DNA of 5,237 nt from Methanotrichaceae archaeon (GCA_013329455.1 DUKF01000146.1:13250-18486); one strand, 5' to 3'; shown: positions 1 to 5,158, counted from the first letter of the stretch. The notes: generated by a model not told the origin, from the letters alone. Program-made: numbers and translations.

Positions 1-37
1 CCCCACCCCACCCCGCACCCATAATTCCGAAATCACT

Positions 38-44
38 GGTGATC
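38..44 (+). promoter_or_regulatory. Shine-Dalgarno site of the RDD gene
   Basis: GGTGATC lies just upstream of the ATG at 47. It matches the part of the archaeal anti-Shine-Dalgarno complement GGAGGTGATC that is used by many methanogens. The GGTG core ends 5 bases before the ATG, and this decides the start codon over the in-frame downstream region. Confidence 0.65.
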
Positions 45-46
45 AG

Positions 47-550
47 ATGGATGGTCAAGATGGAGAGATAAAGGAAATTCGCATCGCATCATGGGGGAGG
101 AGGCTTGGAGCCTGGCTGATCGATATAATCCTGGTGGGGATATTGTGGGATCTTTTGGCGGGCATTGCAGGCCTTGCCGGGCCATTTCACATATTCGTCT
201 TTGGGCCCTTGCACGATCCCTTCTTCCACCACGGATTTTTGAACCTCGGGTCTGACGACGCCCTGGTCCTCTTCATCTACTGGACGCTGATGGAGGGGTA
301 CCTGGGCCAGTCCCTCGGAAAGATGGCGCTGGGCCTGAAAATGACCGACAGGAGGGGCGATAAGATCGACTTTCCCAAGGCCGCCATCGAGAGCTTCGGC
401 AAGGCCTTCCTTCTGCCCCTCGATTGCATCATAGGCTGGATTGCGATGCCGGGGTCGGGCCAGAGGCTCTTCAACAGGCTCTCGGAGACGATCGTCGTGA
501 TGGTCGACGATTCGGCGCCGGAGGGGGTCCGTTACGTGAAGGTTGACTAG
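47..550 (+). CDS. RDD-family integral membrane protein
   Basis: A 167-residue membrane protein of the RDD family (named for conserved Arg-Asp-Asp), whose members are poorly characterised and sometimes linked to ion or small-molecule transport. The N-terminal signature is seen as WGRRLGAWLIDIIL (about residues 16-29, with R18/R19 and D26 as the likely conserved pair). The central family motif GQSLGKMALGLKM follows at about 87-99. A third helix carries D126 in PLDCIIGW, and the family's closing motif is QRLFNRLSETIVV (139-151). Hydrophobic stretches at about 20-45, 70-84 and 118-135 are consistent with three membrane segments; there is no separate signal peptide. The segment at 45-65 is rich in His, Phe and Pro (HDPFFHHGF), unusual enough that metal binding is conceivable but unproven. 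It stands alone on its strand, converging on arsC. The family call is firm; the substrate is unknown. Confidence 0.88.
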   Translation: MDGQDGEIKEIRIASWGRRLGAWLIDIILVGILWDLLAGIAGLAGPFHIFVFGPLHDPFFHHGFLNLGSDDALVLFIYWTLMEGYLGQSLGKMALGLKMTDRRGDKIDFPKAAIESFGKAFLLPLDCIIGWIAMPGSGQRLFNRLSETIVVMVDDSAPEGVRYVKVD

Positions 551-570
551 CGGGCTTATTTTTCGCCCGC
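550..570. terminator. Hairpin between convergent RDD and arsC genes
   Basis: GCGGGC (550-555) and GCCCGC (565-570) form a perfect 6-bp stem around the 9-base loop TTATTTTTC. The stem starts on the last base of the RDD stop codon and ends 2 bases before the arsC stop codon, so one structure could end or stabilise both transcripts. The loop is T-rich on the plus strand, which favours use by the RDD transcript, but no T tract follows the stem. Confidence 0.5.
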
Positions 571-571
571 C

Positions 572-988
572 TCAGCCCAGGTTCTCTTCGATCCAGGCCT
601 CGATCATATTTCTGACGTCCCGGAAGGCCTGGAGCTGCCCCAACCCGGTCCCGGCGACGGCCGCGGGATCGGGAAAGCTCTGGTGGACTCTTTTCCCGCC
701 GCCGGGAAAGAAGGGGCAGGCCTCCTTCGCCCGGTCGCAGACCGTCACCACCAGATCGAACTCCTGACCACGAAGCTCATTCAGGCTCTTGGACCGTTGG
801 CCCGAAATGTCGACGCCCCGTTCATTCATCGCCCTGATGGCAAGCGGGTTCACACAGGTCGGCTCGGTTCCGGCGCTTTCGACCTCGTACCTGTCGCCGT
901 GCAGGTGGCGCAGAAGCCCCTCGGCCATCTTGGAGCGGGCCGAGTTGTTGGTGCAGACGAAGAGGACGCGGGTTTTGGTGGGGGACAT
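572..988 (-). CDS. arsC: Arsenate reductase of the low-molecular-weight phosphatase fold
   Basis: Predicted cytoplasmic arsenate reductase of the thioredoxin-coupled class, reducing arsenate to arsenite. With the ATG at 988 it has 138 residues, close to the usual ArsC length. The N-terminal phosphate loop is VLFVCTNNSARS, with nucleophile C12 and R18 in the CX5R pattern. C84 and C91 in VTVCDRAKEACP are 7 residues apart, as are the two relay cysteines of the S. aureus/B. subtilis enzymes. D107 in the FPDP motif is the expected general acid. An in-frame ATG at 997 and a longer reading frame to 1024 exist, but the TATA box at 1013-1020 is about 28 bases before the 988 ATG, pointing to a leaderless message. 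No arsR, arsB, acr3 or arsM gene is visible nearby. A tyrosine phosphatase role is the alternative, but the three-cysteine arrangement argues for arsenate reduction. Confidence 0.8.
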   Translation of the reverse strand: MSPTKTRVLFVCTNNSARSKMAEGLLRHLHGDRYEVESAGTEPTCVNPLAIRAMNERGVDISGQRSKSLNELRGQEFDLVVTVCDRAKEACPFFPGGGKRVHQSFPDPAAVAGTGLGQLQAFRDVRNMIEAWIEENLG

Positions 989-1012
989 GGTATCCATTTT
1001 TGGAAGGGATGG

Positions 1013-1020
1013 ATTATAAA
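1013..1020 (-). promoter_or_regulatory. TATA box of arsC, probable leaderless promoter
   Basis: On the minus strand the sequence reads TTTATAAT, a near-ideal archaeal TATA box, preceded by purine-rich CAAAGATGA that could serve as a BRE. Its centre is about 28 bases from the ATG at 988, the usual TATA-to-start distance in archaea. There is no Shine-Dalgarno sequence before either ATG, which fits a leaderless transcript. Confidence 0.6.
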
Positions 1021-1167
1021 TCATCTTTGAAGATTGCGAGCTTTAGAAGAAGTTCTTACATTGGTGTGGTGCCAAGAGTAGACGAGGATGGCCAACGCCC
1101 ACTTGGCCTTCGGCGCCAGCCCCCACAAAAGGGCCAACTGCCAGGAGCCTTGTGCAGGAAAGGCCTT

Positions 1168-1295
1168 CCTGCTTCGCCGGGTCGCTAGACCGTCACCACC
1201 AGGTCGAATTTACAATGATCTGCAGACACGGCCCGATGGACACTACCCTTAAAAAGGGATGACATCACACGGAAAAAGCGTTCATCGGGTTCACA
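1168..1295 (-). pseudogene. Decayed fragment of a second arsC-like gene
   Basis: Positions 1168-1210 align to 721-762 inside the intact arsC with 38 identities in 43 columns, including an uninterrupted 16-base match (739-754 = 1187-1202). On the minus strand it reads FDLVVTV followed by a TAG stop; removing one inserted base restores VCDPAK, matching VCDRAK around the relay cysteine of arsC. Further along in the same order, 1279-1285 and 1286-1295 match 819-825 and 845-854 of arsC on either side of a deletion, giving VNP-MN in place of VNP plus five residues plus MN. The phosphate-loop end is not found. So this is a broken paralogue or partial duplication with a stop, a frameshift and deletions. 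The 1168-1210 match is strong; the extension to 1295 is weaker. It runs up to 7 bases from the stop of the YwgA-like gene. Confidence 0.65.
1246..1277 (-). terminator. T-rich terminator-like region after the HD-YwgA operon
   Basis: Downstream of the stop at 1302-1304 the minus strand carries two runs of five T, at 1277-1273 and 1255-1251. The second lies inside CCCTTTTTAAGGG, a short inverted repeat (1246-1258). Archaeal transcription often ends at T5 or longer tracts, so either could end the operon message. A perfect 7-bp pair, 1232-1238 with 1283-1289, encloses the whole region. No strong hairpin immediately precedes the T runs. Confidence 0.4.
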
Positions 1296-1301
1296 TTCAT
1301 T

Positions 1302-1850
1302 TTATTGAACCAGTTTTGCCTTCTTTGCCATCTTCACGATATCTGCTACCTTTTGCAGGGCTTCCTGGGCCTCTTCTGGAGAGATGTGTGGCTTGAGCTT
1401 ATGCATCTGAAGATCCAAAGGCTCATCCTTGCCGTTTTGACGCCTGGTAAAATAGAGGGCCGTACCTAGACGTTCCAATTCAGAAACGCCCTTGTCTCCA
1501 AAGGTTTCCGCCACGAAGCAAACCGTTTTGGAATATTGGCTGATCGTTTTGGGGAACTTCTCCTTGAGCCGGGCGCCACCCGCGTCCAGGACCAAGCTGG
1601 GGCCGTAGGGATAAGGCCGAGTTTTATACTTGATAAGGAAATCTCCCCTCATGGCCGTTATTTCATCTCTCAGATCGAATGAAAAGGGCCCATGCTTGTA
1701 AAGTATGAAATCAAAACCCAATGGGACTTCAAGCAACTCTTGGAGGAAGTAGGTCGCCTTTTGGAGATGAGTCTCACCACACCAACTTCCATTTGCCTGC
1801 ATCTCTTCCAGCAATGATAGCATCACAGCATCCTTTTGAAGCCTCTTCAT
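1302..1850 (-). CDS. YwgA-like protein with Panacea/DUF4065-like features
   Basis: A 182-residue protein that resembles B. subtilis YwgA, whose biochemical role is unknown. Residues 28-38 (HLQKATYFLQE) and 51-60 (YKHGPFSFDL) follow the LQK-hydrophobic-YF then Y-x-GPxS layout seen in YwgA and, more distantly, in Panacea/DUF4065 (SocA-like) antitoxin domains. A helix at about 120-137 (ELERLGTALYFTRR) and a C-terminal segment KLKPHISPEEAQEAL (151-165) complete the pattern. It is soluble, with no signal peptide or membrane segment, and has a basic tail. The ATG overlaps the TGA of the HD gene as ATGA, and GGAGG ends 7 bases before the ATG, so translation is probably coupled. As I recall, ywgA and the HD-phosphohydrolase gene ywfO are also neighbours in B. 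subtilis, which supports a functional partnership. An inhibitor, activator or specificity subunit for the HD enzyme is inference. Fairly sure of the family resemblance, not of function. Confidence 0.75.
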   Translation of the reverse strand: MKRLQKDAVMLSLLEEMQANGSWCGETHLQKATYFLQELLEVPLGFDFILYKHGPFSFDLRDEITAMRGDFLIKYKTRPYPYGPSLVLDAGGARLKEKFPKTISQYSKTVCFVAETFGDKGVSELERLGTALYFTRRQNGKDEPLDLQMHKLKPHISPEEAQEALQKVADIVKMAKKAKLVQ

Positions 1851-3154
1851 GACTCATCCTCCTCCCTAGGTGAAGCAATTATACTTTCTCGATTTTCTTC
1901 CAGCCAACGCTCGGCATCCCCTCTTATCTTTGAACTTATAAAAACGTAATCTTCAGCAACCACAGGGACCCTAGCCAAAGTTTCAGACATTTGTAACGAA
2001 GAAGCTATGCGGCCATCTCTGCCCAATACAGGAAAGTCCAGTCCGCCGCCCTTTTGTCGATAGGAATCGAACCGCACATTATCTTCGCCAAAATTCTCGC
2101 TCGCGGCCTCATAAACTGCTCTACAAGCCTCTTGGTTCTTCTCCAGATCGGCAGGATTCCTCTGATATAATAGTCTGAAATGGTTTCTTCTGACGATACG
2201 CTTTGCCTCATCATGGCCTGGAAGCTTTGCGTCCTTGGCCGATCTTAGCAGGGCAACGTTAATCTCATCATCCGTCATCGCCAAATGTTCGTCAAGTTCA
2301 ATGGAGAAACGCCCTTTTGAAAGCCATTTCATTAGAAAATCTTTGAGGTGAATATCGTAGATCCTTCTAACATGATGACAGTATACCTGGGTGAACATGA
2401 AATATCTGGCCAGAATCAAGGCCTCTGCAGAGTGTAACCCACCTTCGTCCACACCAAGTACAGGTTCCTGGGAATCATCACCCTTCGGCAGAATTCGAAG
2501 GGAGTCAATCAGCCTGTAATGATCAAACCTTCCGTATGCTACACCTATGTGGTGTGAATCTCTTAAGAGGTAATCTATGCGATCTACACCAAACGCATCG
2601 CCCACTATTATCTCTGATAATATTGCTTCGAAGTCAGAATATTCTTTTCCCTTGTAATTCTCAGGACCAACCGCCAACTTCGCAACATCTTCCTGGTTAA
2701 TTTTTATCTCATCCCATATCGGTCCCATTTCTTTGCTTCGAATGATCTCCAAAGTCAGGCGTTCATGATTCCAACCATCTGGTAGCAAATCTCTTTCTGC
2801 AGCATGAGAAAATGGTAAATGTCCTAAATCATGACAAAGAGCTGCCATCCTCAAAACTAGTCTCCAATACCCATATTTGTAATCGCCTTTTCTAGGTACT
2901 AACTCCCGGACAGATGCTTCTATCAAATTATCTGGATCGATTACTACATCATAAACCCGCCCGGCAAGTTCCATGACACCCAATGAATGTTCGAATCTTT
3001 TATGAGTAGCTCCGGGGTACAATAGGTATGTTAGAGCCAACTGATGGATATGGCGAAGCCTTTGAAATGGGACAGAATCCAAAACTTTACGCTCTTCTGC
3101 ATTGAGTCGAATGAAATTATGGATGGGATCTCTTATCTCTTGTTGATGAGCCAT
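1847..3154 (-). CDS. SAMHD1/YwfO-like HD-domain dNTP triphosphohydrolase
   Basis: A 435-residue metal-dependent phosphohydrolase predicted to cleave dNTPs to deoxynucleosides and triphosphate in the cytoplasm. Metal ligands correspond to H56 (RFEHS), H108-D109 (CHDLGH) and D191 (GVDRIDY), the equivalents of SAMHD1 H167, H206, D207 and D311. Active-site H112, H117, H130, Y195, D199 and Y266 match SAMHD1 H210, H215, H233, Y315, D319 and Y374; SAMHD1 D218 is replaced by E120 and Q375 by D267. The N-terminal signature DPIHNFIRL (9-17) and FQRLRHIHQL (30-39) are also present. D26, Q31 and R34 match the residues that bind activating guanine nucleotide in SAMHD1, suggesting allosteric control as in E. 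faecalis EF1143. The ATG at 3154 has GGAGG 6 bases upstream. The C-terminal half (from about 285) is divergent. It overlaps the YwgA-like gene by 4 bases. The DNA is more AT-rich than its neighbours, a sign of transfer. Confidence 0.93.
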   Translation of the reverse strand: MAHQQEIRDPIHNFIRLNAEERKVLDSVPFQRLRHIHQLALTYLLYPGATHKRFEHSLGVMELAGRVYDVVIDPDNLIEASVRELVPRKGDYKYGYWRLVLRMAALCHDLGHLPFSHAAERDLLPDGWNHERLTLEIIRSKEMGPIWDEIKINQEDVAKLAVGPENYKGKEYSDFEAILSEIIVGDAFGVDRIDYLLRDSHHIGVAYGRFDHYRLIDSLRILPKGDDSQEPVLGVDEGGLHSAEALILARYFMFTQVYCHHVRRIYDIHLKDFLMKWLSKGRFSIELDEHLAMTDDEINVALLRSAKDAKLPGHDEAKRIVRRNHFRLLYQRNPADLEKNQEACRAVYEAASENFGEDNVRFDSYRQKGGGLDFPVLGRDGRIASSLQMSETLARVPVVAEDYVFISSKIRGDAERWLEENRESIIASPREEDES

Positions 3155-3160
3155 AGAAAA

Positions 3161-3165
3161 CCTCC
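3161..3165 (-). promoter_or_regulatory. Shine-Dalgarno site of the HD gene
   Basis: GGAGG on the minus strand ends 6 bases before the ATG at 3154 and fixes that start. The preceding bases CCGA-ATA-TCGG (3164-3174) could pair in a small hairpin that takes in the first two G of the site, so some control of translation is possible but speculative. Confidence 0.6.
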
Positions 3166-3174
3166 GATATTCGG

Positions 3175-3395
3175 CTAAAGGTAACTGGTTCCCACAACTC
3201 CACGGGAACTTACCTTATCCGCAGCTCGCCCATAGATACCGTCGTGCTGATCTCGATCGGCTCGGGAAATATGGGCCCTTCGACAATGGTGTTTGGCCAC
3301 AGATCTGCACGTTCATTTTTCAGTTCGGCACTCCTCCTACCGGCTATAGCCCGATGGTCTTGCATGACGACCCGAAGACTGATAAAACTTTCCAA
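3175..3395 (-). pseudogene. Frameshifted N-terminal remnant, helicase/DUF3883-type gene
   Basis: This fills most of the gap between the HD gene and the DUF5788-like gene. On the minus strand, 3305-3249 encodes DLWPNTIVEGPIFPEPIEI followed by an SMGELRI segment. This resembles the opening residues of large SNF2-type helicases with a DUF3883 C-terminus, which begin with a pattern like PGTxVxGPxFPEPxEV..MG. The frame stops at 3210-3212, but a shift after MGELRI continues as KVSSRGVVGTSYL to a TAG at 3177-3175, as expected for the next strand of that domain. The remaining roughly thousand residues are absent. The frame is open upstream to about 3466 with no ATG. TTG at 3395 could start it. An out-of-frame ATG at 3316 preceded by AGGAGG (3338-3333) suggests a second frameshift near the original start. 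The family call is from memory of the motif and is moderate. Confidence 0.5.
3180..3214. repeat. Imperfect inverted repeat upstream of the HD gene
   Basis: GTTCCC (3188-3193) and GGGAAC (3204-3209) are perfect 6-bp arms separated by 10 bases. Outer GGTA (3180-3183) and TACC (3211-3214) extend the symmetry. It lies 26-60 bases before the HD start codon, inside the decayed helicase remnant. It could be an operator for the HD-YwgA operon or a stem in its leader. No convincing TATA box was found for this operon. Confidence 0.4.
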
Positions 3396-3484
3396 AACAA
3401 ATTCGTATACCCTGCTCGAAAGGGCCGAGCGATTGAGAGTGGACAGAAACTCGCCAATACGTTAAATGTGAAGAAAAGCAAAAT

Positions 3485-4054
3485 ATGGTCACCATGCCCC
3501 AGGAATCCCAGAAGACCGAAGAGCCCACCGGCGACGACCTCGGCGACTACCTGACCGAGCACGAGAGAAAACAGCTTCTTGCAAACCTCCACAGGACGCT
3601 GATCTGGGTGGGAGTTCAGGACCCCTACAAGCTCAATATCGACGCCGACCTTTTGAGAGAGGAGATGGAAAAGGACCTCATCAAGCCGAGCGATCTTCCG
3701 CCCGAGGTCCACCCGATCAAGGGGGTCCTCGACCTTCGCCACCTGATCTGGAGGCTTATCCACGAGAAGGACCTGACCGAGAAAGAGGAGATGGAGGTCA
3801 AAGAGCTTATCAAAGTTTTGAAGGCGAAGGAGACCCGCGACGAGGAGAGGCTGAAAGAGGAAAAGCTGACCCACGAGGAGGCTCACCTGCTTTTCGAGGA
3901 GACCGCCGCCGTCATCAGGACGCTGATGGACCTCAAGGAGATCCTGGCGAAGGAGGAGCACAAGACCGATGTGGGAAAAGAGACCCTTGAGAAGAAGGTG
4001 AACGACGTCAAGAAGTGGAGCGCCTCCGTCGACGAGATGAAAGATAAAAAGTGA
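3485..4054 (+). CDS. DUF5788-like charged helical protein
   Basis: A 189-residue soluble, highly charged and mostly helical protein of unknown function. ERKQLLANLHRTLIWVG (27-43) followed by an acidic linker, HLIWRLIHEKDLT (86-98) and LTHEEAHLLFEETAAVIRTLMDL (128-150) match my memory of the archaeal DUF5788 family, found in methanogens and haloarchaea. Residues 96-189 are rich in Lys and Glu with heptad-like spacing, suggesting a coiled coil. A segment of about 30 residues (53-82) looks longer than in short family members. The start is uncertain: the ATGs at 3485 and 3494 are both in frame and neither has a good Shine-Dalgarno. A weak TATA-like TTAAAT at 3462-3467 would place a leaderless start near 3494, giving 186 residues. 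It ends in tandem stops TGATAG and converges on the SGNH gene. G+C is high, as in the host backbone. Confidence 0.72.
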   Translation: MVTMPQESQKTEEPTGDDLGDYLTEHERKQLLANLHRTLIWVGVQDPYKLNIDADLLREEMEKDLIKPSDLPPEVHPIKGVLDLRHLIWRLIHEKDLTEKEEMEVKELIKVLKAKETRDEERLKEEKLTHEEAHLLFEETAAVIRTLMDLKEILAKEEHKTDVGKETLEKKVNDVKKWSASVDEMKDKK

Positions 4055-4062
4055 TAGCGATC

Positions 4063-4089
4063 TCGAAGAACTAGAAGAGCTAGAAGAAG
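4063..4089. repeat. Three tandem 9-base units
   Basis: TCGAAGAAC, TAGAAGAGC and TAGAAGAAG follow one another without a gap between the convergent DUF5788-like and SGNH genes. The last two units include the SGNH stop codon (4080-4082) and its last two Phe codons. Probably slippage-derived; on the minus strand it is a pyrimidine-rich tail that might help end transcription. Confidence 0.5.
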
Positions 4090-4724
4090 CGCATCAGCTC
4101 CTCGGCGATGATTTTGTATCCTGCCTCATTGGGGTGGTCGAGGCCCGGAAGGATCAATGAATTGAGGGGGACGCCATCATCCACTTTTCTCATCCAGGCT
4201 CCGCAGACGTCCACGAAACCGACCCCCATCTCCTCGGCGACGTCCTCCAGAACCTGGTAGTAGCTGAGGACTATTCTGTCGAACCGGGGCGTCGTCAGCG
4301 GCTCAGAGCTGAGGAGGAGGATCTCGGGACCAGACGCAGATCCACACCCAGACCCCTCGATGACCCTTTCTGTGATCTCGATCAGGTTCGACTTGAACTC
4401 CTCCAGCCGAAAGCCCATGTACATGTCGTTTATCCCAAAATTCACGGTGACTAGATCCGGCCGATGGGCGATCACCGACCAGTCGAGCCTCGAAAGACCG
4501 TCGAAGGATGTATCTCCGCAGACGCCCTCGTTCGTGAGAGTGACGTCGGCCTTCGGATACCTTTGTCGGAGCAGCCTCATCCAGAAGTGATCAAAGCCTT
4601 TTCTGACAGCAAAGCCCGCTGTTATGGAATCGCCGAAGGCGACGATTCTGACAGCCACCCCCGCCTCCAGAAGGGAGACGGTCCGCTTTGTGAACCTGCT
4701 GCCTTCTTCGCCCTCTTCGCTCAT
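4080..4724 (-). CDS. SGNH/GDSL-family hydrolase
   Basis: A 214-residue predicted esterase/lipase-type hydrolase of the SGNH fold; the substrate is unknown. All four blocks are visible: GDS with nucleophile S33 (FGDSITAG), block II G70 (NEGVCGDTS), block III N99 (NFGIND), and block V H197 (LDHPNEAGY). The usual catalytic Asp three residues before the His is a Gly here (G194); D196, immediately before the His, may substitute, as in some family members with a DHPN motif. There is no signal peptide or membrane segment, so it is probably cytoplasmic. The ATG at 4724 overlaps the stop of the winged-helix gene as ATGA but has no clear Shine-Dalgarno. GTG at 4658 has GGAGG 5 bases upstream and would give 192 residues starting just before the family core, so it is a real alternative. 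It is cotranscribed with the winged-helix gene. Confidence 0.88.
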   Translation of the reverse strand: MSEEGEEGSRFTKRTVSLLEAGVAVRIVAFGDSITAGFAVRKGFDHFWMRLLRQRYPKADVTLTNEGVCGDTSFDGLSRLDWSVIAHRPDLVTVNFGINDMYMGFRLEEFKSNLIEITERVIEGSGCGSASGPEILLLSSEPLTTPRFDRIVLSYYQVLEDVAEEMGVGFVDVCGAWMRKVDDGVPLNSLILPGLDHPNEAGYKIIAEELMRFF

Positions 4725-5074
4725 TTTGATCCGGAGCCCGAATGATGCGGTGGCGTGAACTTGTACCTGCTGTTTACGTATGTCGTCTTCTGAAGCTCTT
4801 TCACTATATGGTGAGCCTCGGCCCTGTACTTTATGATCGTCTTGTGCCCCTCCTGCTCCCTGTGGATCAGGCCCTTTTCCTCCAGGGACTTGAGCACCTC
4901 CTGGATCTTCTCCTCAGTGAGGCCGTCCTTCTCGGCGTACTTGATCACCTTAGACTCGGTGCTGCTCGAGTAGAGATCCTCGGGGGACCCAAGGCTCCAC
5001 ATATCTATAATCCGTCCGAATACCTTCTTCTCGTCGGCGAGAAGATCCTTATCTGTAAGATCAGCAAAACTCAT
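4721..5074 (-). CDS. Winged-helix domain protein
   Basis: A 117-residue soluble protein with a central winged-helix-like segment. Residues about 41-84 read as helix (ESKVIKYAEKDG), turn, recognition-type helix (TEEKIQEVLKSLEEKGLI) and a basic wing (HREQEGHKTIIKYR), the layout of archaeal MarR/ArsR-like DNA-binding domains. Before it is an acidic helical arm (SFADLTDKDLLADEKKVFGRI), after it a helix (EAHHIVKELQKTT) and a flexible tail ending HHSGSGSK. The ATG at 5074 is chosen because GGAGG (5088-5084) lies 9 bases upstream; the reading frame continues to 5107, adding 11 residues with no such site. Its TGA overlaps the SGNH start as ATGA, so the two are translationally coupled. It may bind DNA as a regulator, or the fold may serve protein contacts. 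No specific family is recognised. Confidence 0.72.
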   Translation of the reverse strand: MSFADLTDKDLLADEKKVFGRIIDMWSLGSPEDLYSSSTESKVIKYAEKDGLTEEKIQEVLKSLEEKGLIHREQEGHKTIIKYRAEAHHIVKELQKTTYVNSRYKFTPPHHSGSGSK

Positions 5075-5083
5075 AGAACTAAA

Positions 5084-5088
5084 CCTCC
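5084..5088 (-). promoter_or_regulatory. Shine-Dalgarno site of the winged-helix gene
   Basis: GGAGG on the minus strand, extended to GGAGGT, ends 9 bases before the ATG at 5074 and supports that start over the longer reading frame reaching 5107. Confidence 0.6.
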
Positions 5089-5106
5089 AACAAAGCGATA
5101 GACTCA

Positions 5107-5136
5107 ACGCAGCACAGCCAAACGCCGCACAGCAGA
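5107..5136. repeat. Tandem 15-base duplication, 12 of 15 identical
   Basis: ACGCAGCACAGCCAA (5107-5121) is followed directly by ACGCCGCACAGCAGA (5122-5136), between the winged-helix gene and the upstream partial gene. It may be a slippage product or a repeated protein-binding site. No TATA box is evident beside it. Confidence 0.4.
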
Positions 5137-5158
5137 GCGCTCAATCCACACCGCTTGA

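Noticed and set aside
683..1030. Plus-strand open frame of 115 codons antisense to arsC.
   Set aside because: It is a shadow of the G+C-rich arsC coding sequence; arsC has clear catalytic motifs and a promoter on the other strand.
1000..1188. Plus-strand 62-codon open frame in the arsC-remnant region.
   Set aside because: No family signature or ribosome binding site, and it runs antisense to the arsC promoter and the decayed arsC copy.
3244..3465. Plus-strand 73-codon open frame across the gap before the DUF5788-like gene.
   Set aside because: It is opposite the helicase-like remnant, has no ribosome binding site, and its peptide shows no recognisable motif.
3398..3475. Minus-strand translation VLASFCPLSIARPFRAG that loosely recalls the arsC phosphate loop VLFVCTNNSARS, which would be the missing half of the broken arsC copy.
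   Set aside because: The Cys-to-Arg spacing does not fit CX5R, nucleotide similarity is limited to short words such as CTCGGCCC, and it overlaps the helicase-like open frame. Chance is the simpler explanation.
3344..3961. Minus-strand open frame of 205 codons, Leu-rich, antisense to the DUF5788-like gene.
   Set aside because: The Leu-rich peptide is the complement of Lys/Glu-rich codons in the helical plus-strand protein; it has no family signature.
4742..5101. Plus-strand 119-codon open frame antisense to the winged-helix gene.
   Set aside because: The minus-strand gene has a good Shine-Dalgarno, a recognisable fold and operon coupling; the plus frame has none of these.
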